A DNA stretch of 64,000 bases, from the NCBI RefSeq assembly GCF_015352425.1, contig NZ_JADKNH010000006.1, positions 1-64,000 on the forward strand, written 5' to 3'. The notes under the pieces are model-generated. The model was not told the DNA's origin, did no database searches, and saw nothing but the letters and a program-made list of their open reading frames with translations. Numbering within the stretch: the stretch's first letter is position 1; each line of letters begins with the position of its first letter. The translations under genes and the position numbers were made by a program. This stretch comes from Fusibacter ferrireducens. Lineage in GTDB: Bacteria; Bacillota; Clostridia; Peptostreptococcales; Acidaminobacteraceae. Of the stretch, positions 1 through 8,156 are shown in pieces.

Positions 1-160
1 TCATCGCCTTATCAAGTTTCTGTACGTAGGCTCAAGAACTTTGCTACACCACTTCCTTCATCCATACCATTACTGATACCAACTTGTGGTTCGCTACGCT
101 TGGCGGTAAATACCCGCGACTGGACTTACACCAGCTAGATTAGTGCCATGCTTGGCACAC
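1..160 (-). mobile_element. Group II intron (class C), 5' end, runs off the left edge
   Basis: Read on the minus strand, the segment starting at 160 begins GTGTGCC, followed by GCATGG, a GGTGTAAGTCC block, an AGCG..AGCG motif and a GGAAG..GTAGCAAA block. These match in order the start of domain I of group IIC introns as I recall it from the Oceanobacillus iheyensis intron (GTGTGCCCGGCATGG, GGTGAGAGTCC, GGAAGCGGACGGCAAA). Directly upstream of the intron start lies a hairpin terminator with a T-run and TTGATG, the known target type of class C introns. The rest of the ribozyme and any reverse transcriptase would lie to the left, outside the window. Only the 5' boundary can be judged. Confidence 0.82.
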
Positions 161-168
161 CATCAAAA

Positions 169-191
169 AAAGGAGCGTTTACGCTCCTTTT
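169..191. terminator. Bidirectional hairpin terminator, intron target
   Basis: Stem AAAGGAGCG / CGCTCCTTT with loop TTTA; T-runs on both sides. It probably ended a plus-strand gene that lies left of the window. On the minus strand its T-run leads straight into the group IIC intron start at 160. Confidence 0.85.
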
Positions 192-270
192 AATCATTAA
201 ATCGTGTTTTCTCTCATCAAAAATGTTAAACTTATGATGTTCCAAATTTTACTACGAGAGGTTCTTAAAT

Positions 271-999
271 ATGCATCCCTATAAAATACTCCTTATTGAG
301 GATAATCCAGATATATGCGAAATGCTCAGCCAATATCTTATCCGAGAAGGCTATACCGTTGATCTTGCCATGGATGGCGAACTCGGTCTACATAAAGCAC
401 TACATATGCATTATGATTTATTGCTTCTAGACCTGACACTTCCCAAATTATCGGGCATGGAAGTCCTCAAGCAACTGAGGATGAAAACACAAATACCTGT
501 CCTCATCATCTCCGCGAAAGATAAAGATGTGGACAAAGCGTTAGGGTTGGGCTTTGGCGCAGATGATTACATTGCCAAACCCTTCTCCCTAATTGAAGTC
601 TCTGCCAGAGTGAGTGCCGCAATCCGGCGCGCAACACATTACAGCACATTAAATACCGTCTCAGAACTTCAATCGAACACCTCCGAAAATGCCAAGTTGA
701 CTCAAATAGGGGCTTTAAAAATGGACTTTGAGAATTATGCCGTCTATAAAAATGATCAATTTATTAAGCTTACCAACAAGGAGTTTGGCATTTTGAGACT
801 TTTGGCCACAAATCCAAAGCGCGTCTACTCAAAAGCTCAACTTTATGAGCAGATTTGGGAAGAAAACTATTACGGAGATGAAAATGTAATCAACGTCCAA
901 ATGCGCAGACTTCGAGAAAAAATTGAAGACAATCCCTCTGACCCCAAATACATTGTCACCATTTGGGGCATTGGCTACAAATTTGGTGACTTCTCATGA
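271..999 (+). CDS. OmpR/PhoB-family response regulator
   Basis: Two-domain response regulator of 242 residues. The receiver domain (about 1-118) has the acidic pair E10/D11, the phosphoacceptor D54 in LLLLDLTLP, S81 and K103. A winged-helix OmpR-type DNA-binding domain fills about 145-240 (EFGILRLLA, VNVQMRRLREKI, GIGYKF). The start is supported by GAGAGG 8 bases upstream. Its stop overlaps the start of the kinase gene, so the two are translated together. Most likely target is the ABC exporter operon downstream, whose promoter region has three 11-bp-spaced repeats of the kind bound by this family. The inducing signal is not known. Confidence 0.95.
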   Translation: MHPYKILLIEDNPDICEMLSQYLIREGYTVDLAMDGELGLHKALHMHYDLLLLDLTLPKLSGMEVLKQLRMKTQIPVLIISAKDKDVDKALGLGFGADDYIAKPFSLIEVSARVSAAIRRATHYSTLNTVSELQSNTSENAKLTQIGALKMDFENYAVYKNDQFIKLTNKEFGILRLLATNPKRVYSKAQLYEQIWEENYYGDENVINVQMRRLREKIEDNPSDPKYIVTIWGIGYKFGDFS

Positions 1000-1931
1000 T
1001 GACCGCATTGATCCTTCTATCCGTTTTAACGCTTACATTGTTCATTATTGCACTCAGACAATACAGCCTGAGAAAGTCCATAGAAGAAGACCTCATGCAA
1101 ATCACTTCTGAATTAGAGAACCTTGTTGAAGGCAATGAAATCATTCGACTCTTTACAGACAACGACAAAGTCATTGCACTTCAAAAGCAAATCAATCAAA
1201 CTCTGGAAGTCATACGACGCATTAGAGCCAATAGAAATCATGACGAAGCCAATATGAAGCGCATGCTCTCCAATATTTCTCATGACCTCAAAACACCTTT
1301 AACCGTTATTTCTGGGTATCTTGAAATGCTTTTAGAAGATGGGCCTCTTGAAAATGCCGAACAAAGACGCATTCTGGAACGCGTTCATTCTAAATCCAAT
1401 GAAATCATTCATATTGTCAACTACTTCTTTGATTTGTCCAAAATAGAGTCAGAAGACTATCCCATTCCGCTCTCACGCGTTGACATTCATGAAATTTGCA
1501 AACAGAACATCTTGGAATTCTACACTTTACTCCAAAAAAAACAACTTGAAGTCTCCATTGACATCCCTGAGACCCCTCATTTTATCATCTCAAATAAAGA
1601 TGCCTTAAATCGTATTTTAAACAATCTGATTTCCAATGCCATTCGTTACGGTTATGAAGGTGGCATTATAGGCATTGAGGTTAAAACAGAGGCCTCCTTT
1701 GTAACCATCACGATTTGGGACAAGGGAAAGGGCATTGAAGAACACGCCTTAGATCAAGTATTTGAACGCCTCTACACCCTAGAAGATTCTAGAAATAAGG
1801 ACTACCAGAAAAGCGGCATTGGCCTTACCATTACAAAGCGTCTGGTGGAGCGCATAGGTGGCGAAATCACACTTACAAGTGACCCCTATCAATTGACTCG
1901 ATTCAGTGTTAAACTCAAGACGTCAAATTAG
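996..1931 (+). CDS. Sensor histidine kinase, partner of the upstream regulator
   Basis: Membrane kinase of 311 residues with a single N-terminal membrane segment (about 3-20) and no sizeable extracellular domain, a layout common in kinases that work with ABC exporters and sense envelope stress or cargo through the transporter. HisKA H-box SNISHDLKTPLT with phosphoacceptor H96; N-box around ISNAIRYG; G1 DKGKGI; G2 SGIGLTI. The ATG lies inside the regulator's stop (ATGA overlap at 996). The short sensor region and the ABC genes downstream suggest a lantibiotic- or bacitracin-type resistance module, but the substrate is inference. Confidence 0.93.
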   Translation: MMTALILLSVLTLTLFIIALRQYSLRKSIEEDLMQITSELENLVEGNEIIRLFTDNDKVIALQKQINQTLEVIRRIRANRNHDEANMKRMLSNISHDLKTPLTVISGYLEMLLEDGPLENAEQRRILERVHSKSNEIIHIVNYFFDLSKIESEDYPIPLSRVDIHEICKQNILEFYTLLQKKQLEVSIDIPETPHFIISNKDALNRILNNLISNAIRYGYEGGIIGIEVKTEASFVTITIWDKGKGIEEHALDQVFERLYTLEDSRNKDYQKSGIGLTITKRLVERIGGEITLTSDPYQLTRFSVKLKTSN

Positions 1932-2045
1932 GCTCGGAAGCTTATTGCGTCAGCTTAATGCCACGATTTGTTATCCATCTTAAAATTCTGTTTGATCCTA
2001 GGACATTTACCGAGTCAATGCACCGATTTAGAGTGCTTTTGAGAT

Positions 2046-2074
2046 GTAAGAAAAAAGTAAGAACTGCGTAAGAA
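2046..2074 (+). promoter_or_regulatory. Three phased direct repeats, likely response-regulator site
   Basis: GTAAGAA occurs at 2046, 2057 and 2068, exactly 11 bp apart, as expected for head-to-tail binding of OmpR-family dimers. A TATCAT -10-like hexamer follows at 2094-2099, which places the repeats over the -35 region of the ABC operon promoter. Binding by the 271-999 product is inferred. Confidence 0.65.
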
Positions 2075-2100
2075 AAATGAATGAACTGTATTGTATCATT

Positions 2101-2134
2101 ATCATTAATAACACTCAATCATTAATAACACTCA
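2101..2134 (+). repeat. Perfect 17-bp tandem duplication in ABC operon leader
   Basis: ATCATTAATAACACTCA occurs twice head to tail (2101-2117, 2118-2134). It lies just after the predicted -10 box. It may be a recent slippage duplication or a doubled operator half. Confidence 0.8.
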
Positions 2135-2220
2135 TGACACACATCAGATCACACAAAAATGAATGCTCTATGTTTTATCACGATGAGTGCACACACAACA
2201 CAAATTAAGTGAGGTTACAA

Positions 2221-3144
2221 ATGGATACGATTCTTAAAACACACAACTTAACCAAAGCCTTTAATGGGGTTGAAGTCATTTCAAATGTGAATATGACCAT
2301 TCGAAAAGGTGAAATTTATGGTTTTCTAGGCCCTAATGGCGCTGGTAAAACCACACTTATGAAATTGATCCTGAATTTGATTAAGCCCACTTCAGGGCAA
2401 ATTGAACTCTTTGATGAAGCACTGACTTACAGCTCTTATGAGTTTCTCAATCGAATTGGCAGCATCATTGAAACAGCTGTTTTTTATGATCGACTTACAG
2501 GATATGAAAACTTAGAATTGCATTGTGAGTACATGGGATACCATGAGGACCAAGCCATTGAAAAAGCCCTGCAAATGGTGGATTTAGCCCATATTGGGAA
2601 GAAAAAAGTAAAAGAATACTCCTTGGGGATGAAACAAAGGCTTGCATTGGCACGTGCCATTATCACAAAACCTGAACTCCTCATATTGGATGAACCCATA
2701 AATGGTCTCGATCCTGTGGGCATTAAGGACATGCGCAATCTTTTAAAAAAATTAAACAAGGAGTACGGCGTCACCATATTGATTTCAAGCCATATTATTT
2801 CTGAAATCGAACAGATTGCAGATAAAATTGGCATTATCAAGAATGGTCACCTGATACAAGAAATTAAACTTGAAGATACGCGTATGGAGATGAAGACATG
2901 CTTTGAAATCGTCGTCAACGACAGCAAAAAAGCAGCTCTAATTTTATTGAACACATTGAATCTCGAAAACTTTAAAGTCATCGACGACACCACAATACGA
3001 CTCTATGATTTTAAGCACCCGCAAACTGAAATCATGAATGCACTGATCCAAAATGGCATCCAGATCGATGCCTTCCTCAAGAAAAAGGACTCTCTTGAAG
3101 ATTACTTCTTAAAAAATGTCATTGGAGGTGAAACAAGTGCATAA
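2221..3144 (+). CDS. ABC transporter ATP-binding protein (BcrA/LanF-like)
   Basis: Nucleotide-binding subunit of 307 residues. Walker A GPNGAGKT (37-44), Q-loop region, signature YSLGMKQR, Walker B LLILDEP and a switch histidine in ISSHI are all present. A C-terminal extension of about 90 residues is typical of the bacitracin/lantibiotic immunity group. The ATG at 2221 is chosen over the GTG at 2209 because GTGAGGT forms its ribosome site and the protein then begins as the family does (TILKTHNLTK). It powers the permease that starts inside its 3' end. Function as a self-protection or peptide exporter is inference from family and the adjacent two-component system. Confidence 0.93.
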   Translation: MDTILKTHNLTKAFNGVEVISNVNMTIRKGEIYGFLGPNGAGKTTLMKLILNLIKPTSGQIELFDEALTYSSYEFLNRIGSIIETAVFYDRLTGYENLELHCEYMGYHEDQAIEKALQMVDLAHIGKKKVKEYSLGMKQRLALARAIITKPELLILDEPINGLDPVGIKDMRNLLKKLNKEYGVTILISSHIISEIEQIADKIGIIKNGHLIQEIKLEDTRMEMKTCFEIVVNDSKKAALILLNTLNLENFKVIDDTTIRLYDFKHPQTEIMNALIQNGIQIDAFLKKKDSLEDYFLKNVIGGETSA

Positions 3145-3826
3145 ACTCATGAAACTCGAATCGAAAAAATACAATTTTAAACGCTATATTTTCAAAGCCA
3201 TTAGCATTACCTTGATCCTCATCACCTTTCTCCTCTTGATATTTTTCGCGGACCAAGAAATAAGTGGCAAAACCTTTATGGATATCCACCAGATCTACAT
3301 GCTTTCAAAAACATTGGTGAATATTTCGTTCCTTATTTTAGCCTCGGTGATGTTGGGGAGAATCGTCATAGGCGAGTACGATAAGCAGACCATATCGATT
3401 TTATTTTCTTATCCCATAAGTCGAAAGAAGTTGATATTGTCAAAACTTTTACTCATTTGTTCATTTATCTTTATCGCCATCATATGCGCCACGACTTTGT
3501 TGACATCTACCTTGTATGTGGTAAGCCATATTTACTATGACACCCCATTTGACATAACGCCTCAAGGCTACTGGTCATTATTGGTCAACCTGCTCATCAA
3601 CAGCCTTGCATATACTTGCTTGAGCACCACATCACTCTATTTTGGTCTCAAAAAAAAATCAAGCACTAGAACGATCATTGCAGGTGTCATCATCGCCTTG
3701 TTTTTGGGATCAAACATCGGAGATTTTTCACTTGCAAATATCATTTTAGTGCCTATCGTTTTCGCTGTTGTTGGCATCTTCTTCACGAGTATGGTCATAA
3801 AAAATCTCGAACAAACCGACATTTAG
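3137..3826 (+). CDS. ABC-2 type transporter permease
   Basis: Membrane subunit of 229 residues with about six hydrophobic segments in the ABC-2 pattern (SYPISRKK after the second segment is a common feature of bacitracin-type permeases). I place the start at GTG 3137: GGAGGTG lies 6-7 bases before it and this gives an 8-bp overlap with the ATPase stop, typical of translational coupling. An upstream ATG at 3116 would put the ribosome site inside the gene. It forms the channel for the 2221-3144 ATPase. The substrate cannot be read from sequence. Confidence 0.88.
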   Translation: MHKLMKLESKKYNFKRYIFKAISITLILITFLLLIFFADQEISGKTFMDIHQIYMLSKTLVNISFLILASVMLGRIVIGEYDKQTISILFSYPISRKKLILSKLLLICSFIFIAIICATTLLTSTLYVVSHIYYDTPFDITPQGYWSLLVNLLINSLAYTCLSTTSLYFGLKKKSSTRTIIAGVIIALFLGSNIGDFSLANIILVPIVFAVVGIFFTSMVIKNLEQTDI

Positions 3827-3942
3827 AACAACTCATAAATTGACACCTTATTTTAGACATAAATTACACACATGCCTGTTCACGTGAGTTCATATGCCAC
3901 AGGACAAAAGTCCATCTGCTAAAAGTCCGTCTGCTCTCTGGG

Positions 3943-4524
3943 TTATAACGTCCCTTTATCTATGAAAGAGTCCAACGCCACCACATCTAGTGCACCTGTT
4001 TCAGGGTGCATTAGCATGCCGTGGATTCTCACATCCTTGGGCATAAGCGGGTGATTGCGCAACTGATTAATACTTTCGTGAATGGCATCTTCAGGGGATT
4101 CAAACCCCTTTAGCCATTGATCAACATCGATCCCTGAATATTTGAGCATCTCAAGCGTTGAAGCTTCAAGACCGCGATCCATTGCCTTATCCAAAAGTGA
4201 TTTGCCATCCAAGTGACACATGCCGCACCCGTAATGTCCTATAATCAAAACATCTTCCACGCCAAACTCATATACTGCAACAATAATACTTCTCGCAATA
4301 CTTCCAAAAGGATGCATAATGGTTGCCCCTGCATTTTTGATGAGCTTCGCATCCCCATTTTTTATATTCAAGGCCCTTGGCAAGAGTTCTGTAAGACGTG
4401 TGTCCATACAAGACAAGATTACAACCTTCTTCTCAGGAATGCCAGAAGTGACCAACGCTTTATAATCCTCATTTAAGACAAACTGTTTATTGAAGGCTAG
4501 GATTTCTTCAACTCTGTTTACCAT
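3943..4524 (-). CDS. Beta-class carbonic anhydrase
   Basis: Zinc enzyme of 193 residues that interconverts CO2 and bicarbonate. The beta-class ligands are visible: C39 and the D41/R43 dyad in SCMDTRL, then H97 and C100 in GHYGCGMC. Length and motif spacing fit the small clade found in Gram-positive bacteria. Good ribosome site (AGGATGTGAG) before ATG. It stands alone, with a convergent ABC operon downstream and a GGDEF gene upstream; no operon partner is evident. Confidence 0.93.
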   Translation of the reverse strand: MVNRVEEILAFNKQFVLNEDYKALVTSGIPEKKVVILSCMDTRLTELLPRALNIKNGDAKLIKNAGATIMHPFGSIARSIIVAVYEFGVEDVLIIGHYGCGMCHLDGKSLLDKAMDRGLEASTLEMLKYSGIDVDQWLKGFESPEDAIHESINQLRNHPLMPKDVRIHGMLMHPETGALDVVALDSFIDKGTL

Positions 4525-4620
4525 GATCTCACATCCTTTTGTATCATTATTTTATATAGATATTCTGCATAAATATTTATAAACAATTATACAAATTCAC
4601 AGAAAAAAGTCAATATCTAT

Positions 4621-5622
4621 TTAAAAATCCGATACGATGTGCACTTGATCTCTGCCCTTTTTTTTGGACTCATATAAAAGCGCATCCACTCGTGTATAAA
4701 TGGTTTCAATATCTTTAGGTTTTTCCGTAATCAATGCACCGATGGAAATTTTAGAGTCAATACCTAAAAACATTTTAATCGTGTGACTGTATTTTTTTGT
4801 AAGTGTTTCGAATTTATAAAAAAGCCCTTCTATGGTGTGTACATTCACCTTGCCAGTCACCGCGAACTCATCACCACCTAATCGGTAAACTTTATCATCA
4901 TCTCTAAAGGCATTCTTTAGCCATGTCCCTGCAATTTTGAGAACTTCATCCCCCTTTTGATGACCATAAGTATCGTTGAGCACTTTAAAGTTATCAATAT
5001 CGATAAAAATGATAAAAAAGGGATCACCGGAACTGACAATTGATTCCAAATTGGAATTCCACGAACTTCTATTCAGTAAAGTGGTTAAGGGATCCGTTTC
5101 GATCAATTCATACATCTTTTCACGCATGAGCACAATGTTGATTAAAACATCGTTGACAATCATAAAATTCTTCACAAATTCAAGCGCTTCATCGGTTACA
5201 AATTTAGAAGGATAGACCAATATGATATTGTGGATCAAAAATTCACTGGAAATCATCTGTGAAACGGAAACAGGATATACCACCACAGTATGATTGGCAA
5301 TCAAATCATAATCCACAAAGAGCGTTTCATGATTGAGCAAGCGTTCCTTATTCATTGAAATCAACTTGTATATAGGATGATCGGAATCCAAATTAGTTAT
5401 GGTCCGATCTAAATAATACATAAAAGAATAGAGGCAACCTGTGCACCCCACAATGATATCGTTGAGCATCTCCAGATTAATCGTTTTATCAAAATGCACA
5501 AATTTAAGCAATTCAAAGCTCTGTCTTGACTCTGCCAATTGTCTTGTCAGTTTTCTATTTTCCTCTGATATATTATCTTTAACGGACTCCGTTGTCCGCT
5601 GATACTTATCAAACATATTCAT
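4621..5622 (-). CDS. Diguanylate cyclase with N-terminal sensor region
   Basis: A GGDEF protein of 333 residues predicted to make c-di-GMP from two GTP. The catalytic loop is a canonical GGDEF at 249-253, and an RxxD inhibitory site (RDDD) sits five residues before it, so product feedback is likely. The first ~165 residues form an unrecognised soluble sensor-like domain containing a CTGC pair; no membrane segment is seen. The start at 5622 is chosen because GAGGAG precedes it; a frame extension to 5664 lacks a ribosome site. Monocistronic by appearance. Confidence 0.92.
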   Translation of the reverse strand: MNMFDKYQRTTESVKDNISEENRKLTRQLAESRQSFELLKFVHFDKTINLEMLNDIIVGCTGCLYSFMYYLDRTITNLDSDHPIYKLISMNKERLLNHETLFVDYDLIANHTVVVYPVSVSQMISSEFLIHNIILVYPSKFVTDEALEFVKNFMIVNDVLINIVLMREKMYELIETDPLTTLLNRSSWNSNLESIVSSGDPFFIIFIDIDNFKVLNDTYGHQKGDEVLKIAGTWLKNAFRDDDKVYRLGGDEFAVTGKVNVHTIEGLFYKFETLTKKYSHTIKMFLGIDSKISIGALITEKPKDIETIYTRVDALLYESKKKGRDQVHIVSDF

Positions 5623-5793
5623 ATTGCCACTCCTCAAAGGTGATGTAAAAAAATAAATCACCATATCATTTTAGCACACTATGATACTGAATTTGTCAAC
5701 ATTTTATAAAAAGAAAGTAAATTTTTCACGGATGCATTGCGCTCAATGTTTGAAATTGTAAACATGGTGTTCATAGAACAGCATAATCATTCT

Positions 5794-5807
5794 ATTACTA
5801 TAGTAAT
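5794..5807. promoter_or_regulatory. Perfect 14-bp palindrome upstream of the flavin oxidoreductase
   Basis: ATTACTATAGTAAT lies about 80 bp before the start at 5886; a possible -10 (TATACT, 5847-5852) lies between. It could be a repressor or activator site; no regulator is assigned. Confidence 0.35.
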
Positions 5808-5885
5808 TTTAACAAAATTAATCTATTATTTTTTAAAAAAAGGGTATATACTGTGTGAAACCAGACTTAACCAAGGAGGCAAATC

Positions 5886-7067
5886 ATGAAAATAATTGTT
5901 ATTGGAAATGGCGCTGCCGGTATTTCAGCAGTAGAAAGCATACTGGAAAATCAAGTTGACAACGCTTATGAAATAAAAATCATCACAAGTGAAGAGGCAT
6001 CCATCTATTATAGACCTATGTTATCCGATTATATTTCACAATCCGCACTGCCGAATCGATTTTTTCTGCATCCCTATGCTTGGTATGAAGAAAATAATAT
6101 TGAGCTCATCTGCGGCATGACTGTCACTGAAATTCTAAAGGCGCAAAACCAAGTAAAACTTAAAGATAACCGCCTATTATCATATGACAAACTCATTCTT
6201 GCAACAGGCAGTTATAATTTCATCCCACCATTAGAAGGCGTACACCTACCGGAAGTCAAATCGCTTAGAACCCTTAAGGATGCAGAACACATAAAAAAGA
6301 TGGTTCAGCCTTCAAAACATGCGGTTGTCGTTGGCGGCGGTTTGCTTGGCCTTGAACTGGGTTGGCAAATGATTCAACTTGGTCTTAAAGTAACCGTTGT
6401 AGAGATGATGGAAAGACTCTTGCCAAAACAACTAGACCCTGAAGCTTCAGCCCTATTTTTAGAGAAAGTCAAAGAGACGGGGATGCATATTGTGACAGGT
6501 CTCGGCACCAATTCTATTTTAGGCACTGAGCATGTTGAAGGGGTCAAACTTTCAAATGACGAGATCATTCCTTGCGATTATGTCCTATTTTCCATTGGTA
6601 TTCGTGCCGATGTTGCCCTAGCGCAACAGGCAGGGCTCGATATTGACAAGGGCATTATTGTCAACGATCAAATGCAAACCAGTGTGGAAAACATCTATGC
6701 GGCTGGAGATTGTGCTGAGTATCTGGGCATTAACTACGCCATATGGCCTGAAGCTGTATCACAAGGCAAGACAGCTGGCCTCAATGCGATTGGTCAGAAA
6801 GCATCATATGATGTCCTCGTGCCGTTCCACATCTATCACGGTATGAATATGCGACTCTTTTCAATTGGAGATGTGGGCCGCCTAGGTGAGACCGCATATG
6901 ATATCGTTCGTTTTAAAAAGGATGACCATTTTGAAAAATTCTTCTTTAAAGAGGGCATTATCACAGGAGGTATCTTAATGGGTAACATCTCAAAATCTGC
7001 AAAACTTAAAAATGCACTTGCTCATAAACTGACTAAAGAGGCTTTCCTCGAATCCATTAAAGGGTAA
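5886..7067 (+). CDS. NAD(P)/FAD oxidoreductase, NADH:rubredoxin reductase-like
   Basis: Flavoprotein of 393 residues of the pyridine nucleotide-disulfide reductase fold. FAD-binding GNGAAGISA at the N-terminus, NAD-binding VVGGGLLGLE near 155, and the second FAD motif YAAGDCAEY near 275. The YYRPMLSDYIS and AWYEENNI segments match the clostridial NADH:rubredoxin reductase layout, which in clostridia feeds electrons to rubredoxin for oxygen and peroxide removal. There is no redox CxxxxC, so it is not a thioredoxin or glutathione reductase. AAGGAGG supports the start. No rubredoxin gene is adjacent. Nitrite reductase-type reductase is the other possibility. Confidence 0.85.
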   Translation: MKIIVIGNGAAGISAVESILENQVDNAYEIKIITSEEASIYYRPMLSDYISQSALPNRFFLHPYAWYEENNIELICGMTVTEILKAQNQVKLKDNRLLSYDKLILATGSYNFIPPLEGVHLPEVKSLRTLKDAEHIKKMVQPSKHAVVVGGGLLGLELGWQMIQLGLKVTVVEMMERLLPKQLDPEASALFLEKVKETGMHIVTGLGTNSILGTEHVEGVKLSNDEIIPCDYVLFSIGIRADVALAQQAGLDIDKGIIVNDQMQTSVENIYAAGDCAEYLGINYAIWPEAVSQGKTAGLNAIGQKASYDVLVPFHIYHGMNMRLFSIGDVGRLGETAYDIVRFKKDDHFEKFFFKEGIITGGILMGNISKSAKLKNALAHKLTKEAFLESIKG

Positions 7068-7077
7068 CCCCCCCCCC
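7068..7077 (+). repeat. Run of ten C residues directly after a stop codon
   Basis: Ten C's follow the TAA of the flavin oxidoreductase. The run is outside coding sequence, so length change would not alter the protein. Confidence 0.9.
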
Positions 7078-7086
7078 ACAGAATAC

Positions 7087-7125
7087 AAAATTTAAGCCAT
7101 CTCTCGATGGCTCAAAACGATTTTC
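7087..7125 (+). repeat. Half copy of the dispersed ~100-bp intergenic element (R1)
   Basis: TTTAAGCC, CGATGGCTCAAAACGATTTTC match the left half of the copies at 62226 and 62331; the right half is missing. The fragment itself can form a short hairpin (GCCAT/ATGGC). A conventional terminator follows. Confidence 0.6.
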
Positions 7126-7134
7126 ATTATTTTT

Positions 7135-7171
7135 AAAGGGCATTCAGTTGAATCAACTCATGCCCTTTTTT
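7135..7171 (+). terminator. Rho-independent terminator after the flavin oxidoreductase
   Basis: AAAGGGCAT / ATGCCCTTTTTT arms enclose a second perfect stem AGTTGA/TCAACT; T6 tail. Confidence 0.9.
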
Positions 7172-7261
7172 ACGTGCCAATACACATTTTTATACAGACC
7201 GACGCGCACCATTGCACGTTCAAATCACATTCAAATTGACTTAAAAAGTTACTGCTCCTTC

Positions 7262-7315
7262 TCAATCACTGGTCCTCAATCACTAGCTCTTAATCACTAG
7301 CCCTCAATCACTGGC
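7262..7315. repeat. 14-bp tandem repeat, four units, running into a gene's 3' end
   Basis: Units TCAATCACTGGTCC, TCAATCACTAGCTC, TTAATCACTAGCCC and TCAATCACTGGC lie at 7262, 7276, 7290 and 7304. The last unit contains the final codons and TGA of the minus-strand gene 7304-8017, so the array appears to have grown from the gene's end. Confidence 0.85.
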
Positions 7316-8017
7316 ATCCAGTTGCAATTCTCTTTTAAACAAATCCAAAACTGCCACTTCTATTTGAGCATCCATATGATGCTTAAGCAGATCCGAAAGC
7401 CTTTCAATCGCATCGTTCAAATGAGCATGTTTATGAGATGAAATGGACTCTATGACCAATATTGCTGAATTTGTTTGCTCTGTGATTTTAGTGCGATCGG
7501 CCTCTCGCCAATTCCAATTTCTACAAATGCACCCCGCGTCATCTTTGTATATAATCTCATGTTGCACTGGATACTGCATCGTATCGCTTCCGATTTCATA
7601 AAAGGGTTCATCCCCATTTGCAAAGGTCAGTCTTATATTGCCCTTTATGCGATGCAGATCTTCACCGCCACAAGGCATGGCATATTTTAAAGAAATGGCA
7701 TTATAAAAGTCCACCAGGGGGTTAATCGTTGGCAAGGGTTTGCCCTTTAAAGTTCTCGCATAGAGAGATTCAATGGAGGATCTATACTTCTTATTGGCAT
7801 TAAACTTTTTATAAGCTTCACGCCATCTCTTAATCTCATCAATTTCCGCCAAGGTCTTGCCACTGTATTTGTTTTGAATAGAAGATGCCGTCTCGCTTAA
7901 AAAAGAAGTCGTCACTCTAGAATCCATTTTATTAGTCAAATGTCTTACGACAATTACACCAATTTTCGTCTCTGGAAAAAGTTTAAAAATAGCATCGTCA
8001 ACAATCAATTTTTTCAT
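7304..8017 (-). CDS. B3/B4 tRNA-binding-domain protein
   Basis: Soluble protein of 237 residues that matches the free-standing B3/4 family, a domain otherwise found in the beta subunit of phenylalanyl-tRNA synthetase where it helps edit mischarged tRNA. Recognisable blocks: RWREAYKKF, the SIESLYARTLKG stretch, PLVDFYNAISLKYAMPCGGED, and the FYEIG...EIIYKD..G..CRNWNWRE..RT strand region. The exact role of stand-alone members is not established; tRNA or aminoacyl quality control is a reasonable guess. GGAGG precedes the start. Its final codons lie in the last unit of a 14-bp tandem repeat. Confidence 0.8.
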   Translation of the reverse strand: MKKLIVDDAIFKLFPETKIGVIVVRHLTNKMDSRVTTSFLSETASSIQNKYSGKTLAEIDEIKRWREAYKKFNANKKYRSSIESLYARTLKGKPLPTINPLVDFYNAISLKYAMPCGGEDLHRIKGNIRLTFANGDEPFYEIGSDTMQYPVQHEIIYKDDAGCICRNWNWREADRTKITEQTNSAILVIESISSHKHAHLNDAIERLSDLLKHHMDAQIEVAVLDLFKRELQLDASD

Positions 8018-8156
8018 GGTATCCTCCGTAAGTTGTTTTCAATACTATACCAAACCCTTAAAAGATTGTAACCAACCAAAAAGCTTTTTTATTACCCAGC
8101 CAAACTCATCCATAAAAACGCCGTCTTATCTGAGCATCAATGGCACCTTAATCATT

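Noticed and set aside
1932-2000. Possible inverted copy of the dispersed element (GCGTCAGC ... ACGATTTG)
   Set aside because: Only two short blocks agree and the arms do not pair; too weak to count as a copy.
7068-7077. C10 run as a phase-variation switch
   Set aside because: It lies after the stop codon and before a terminator, so length changes should not affect any protein.
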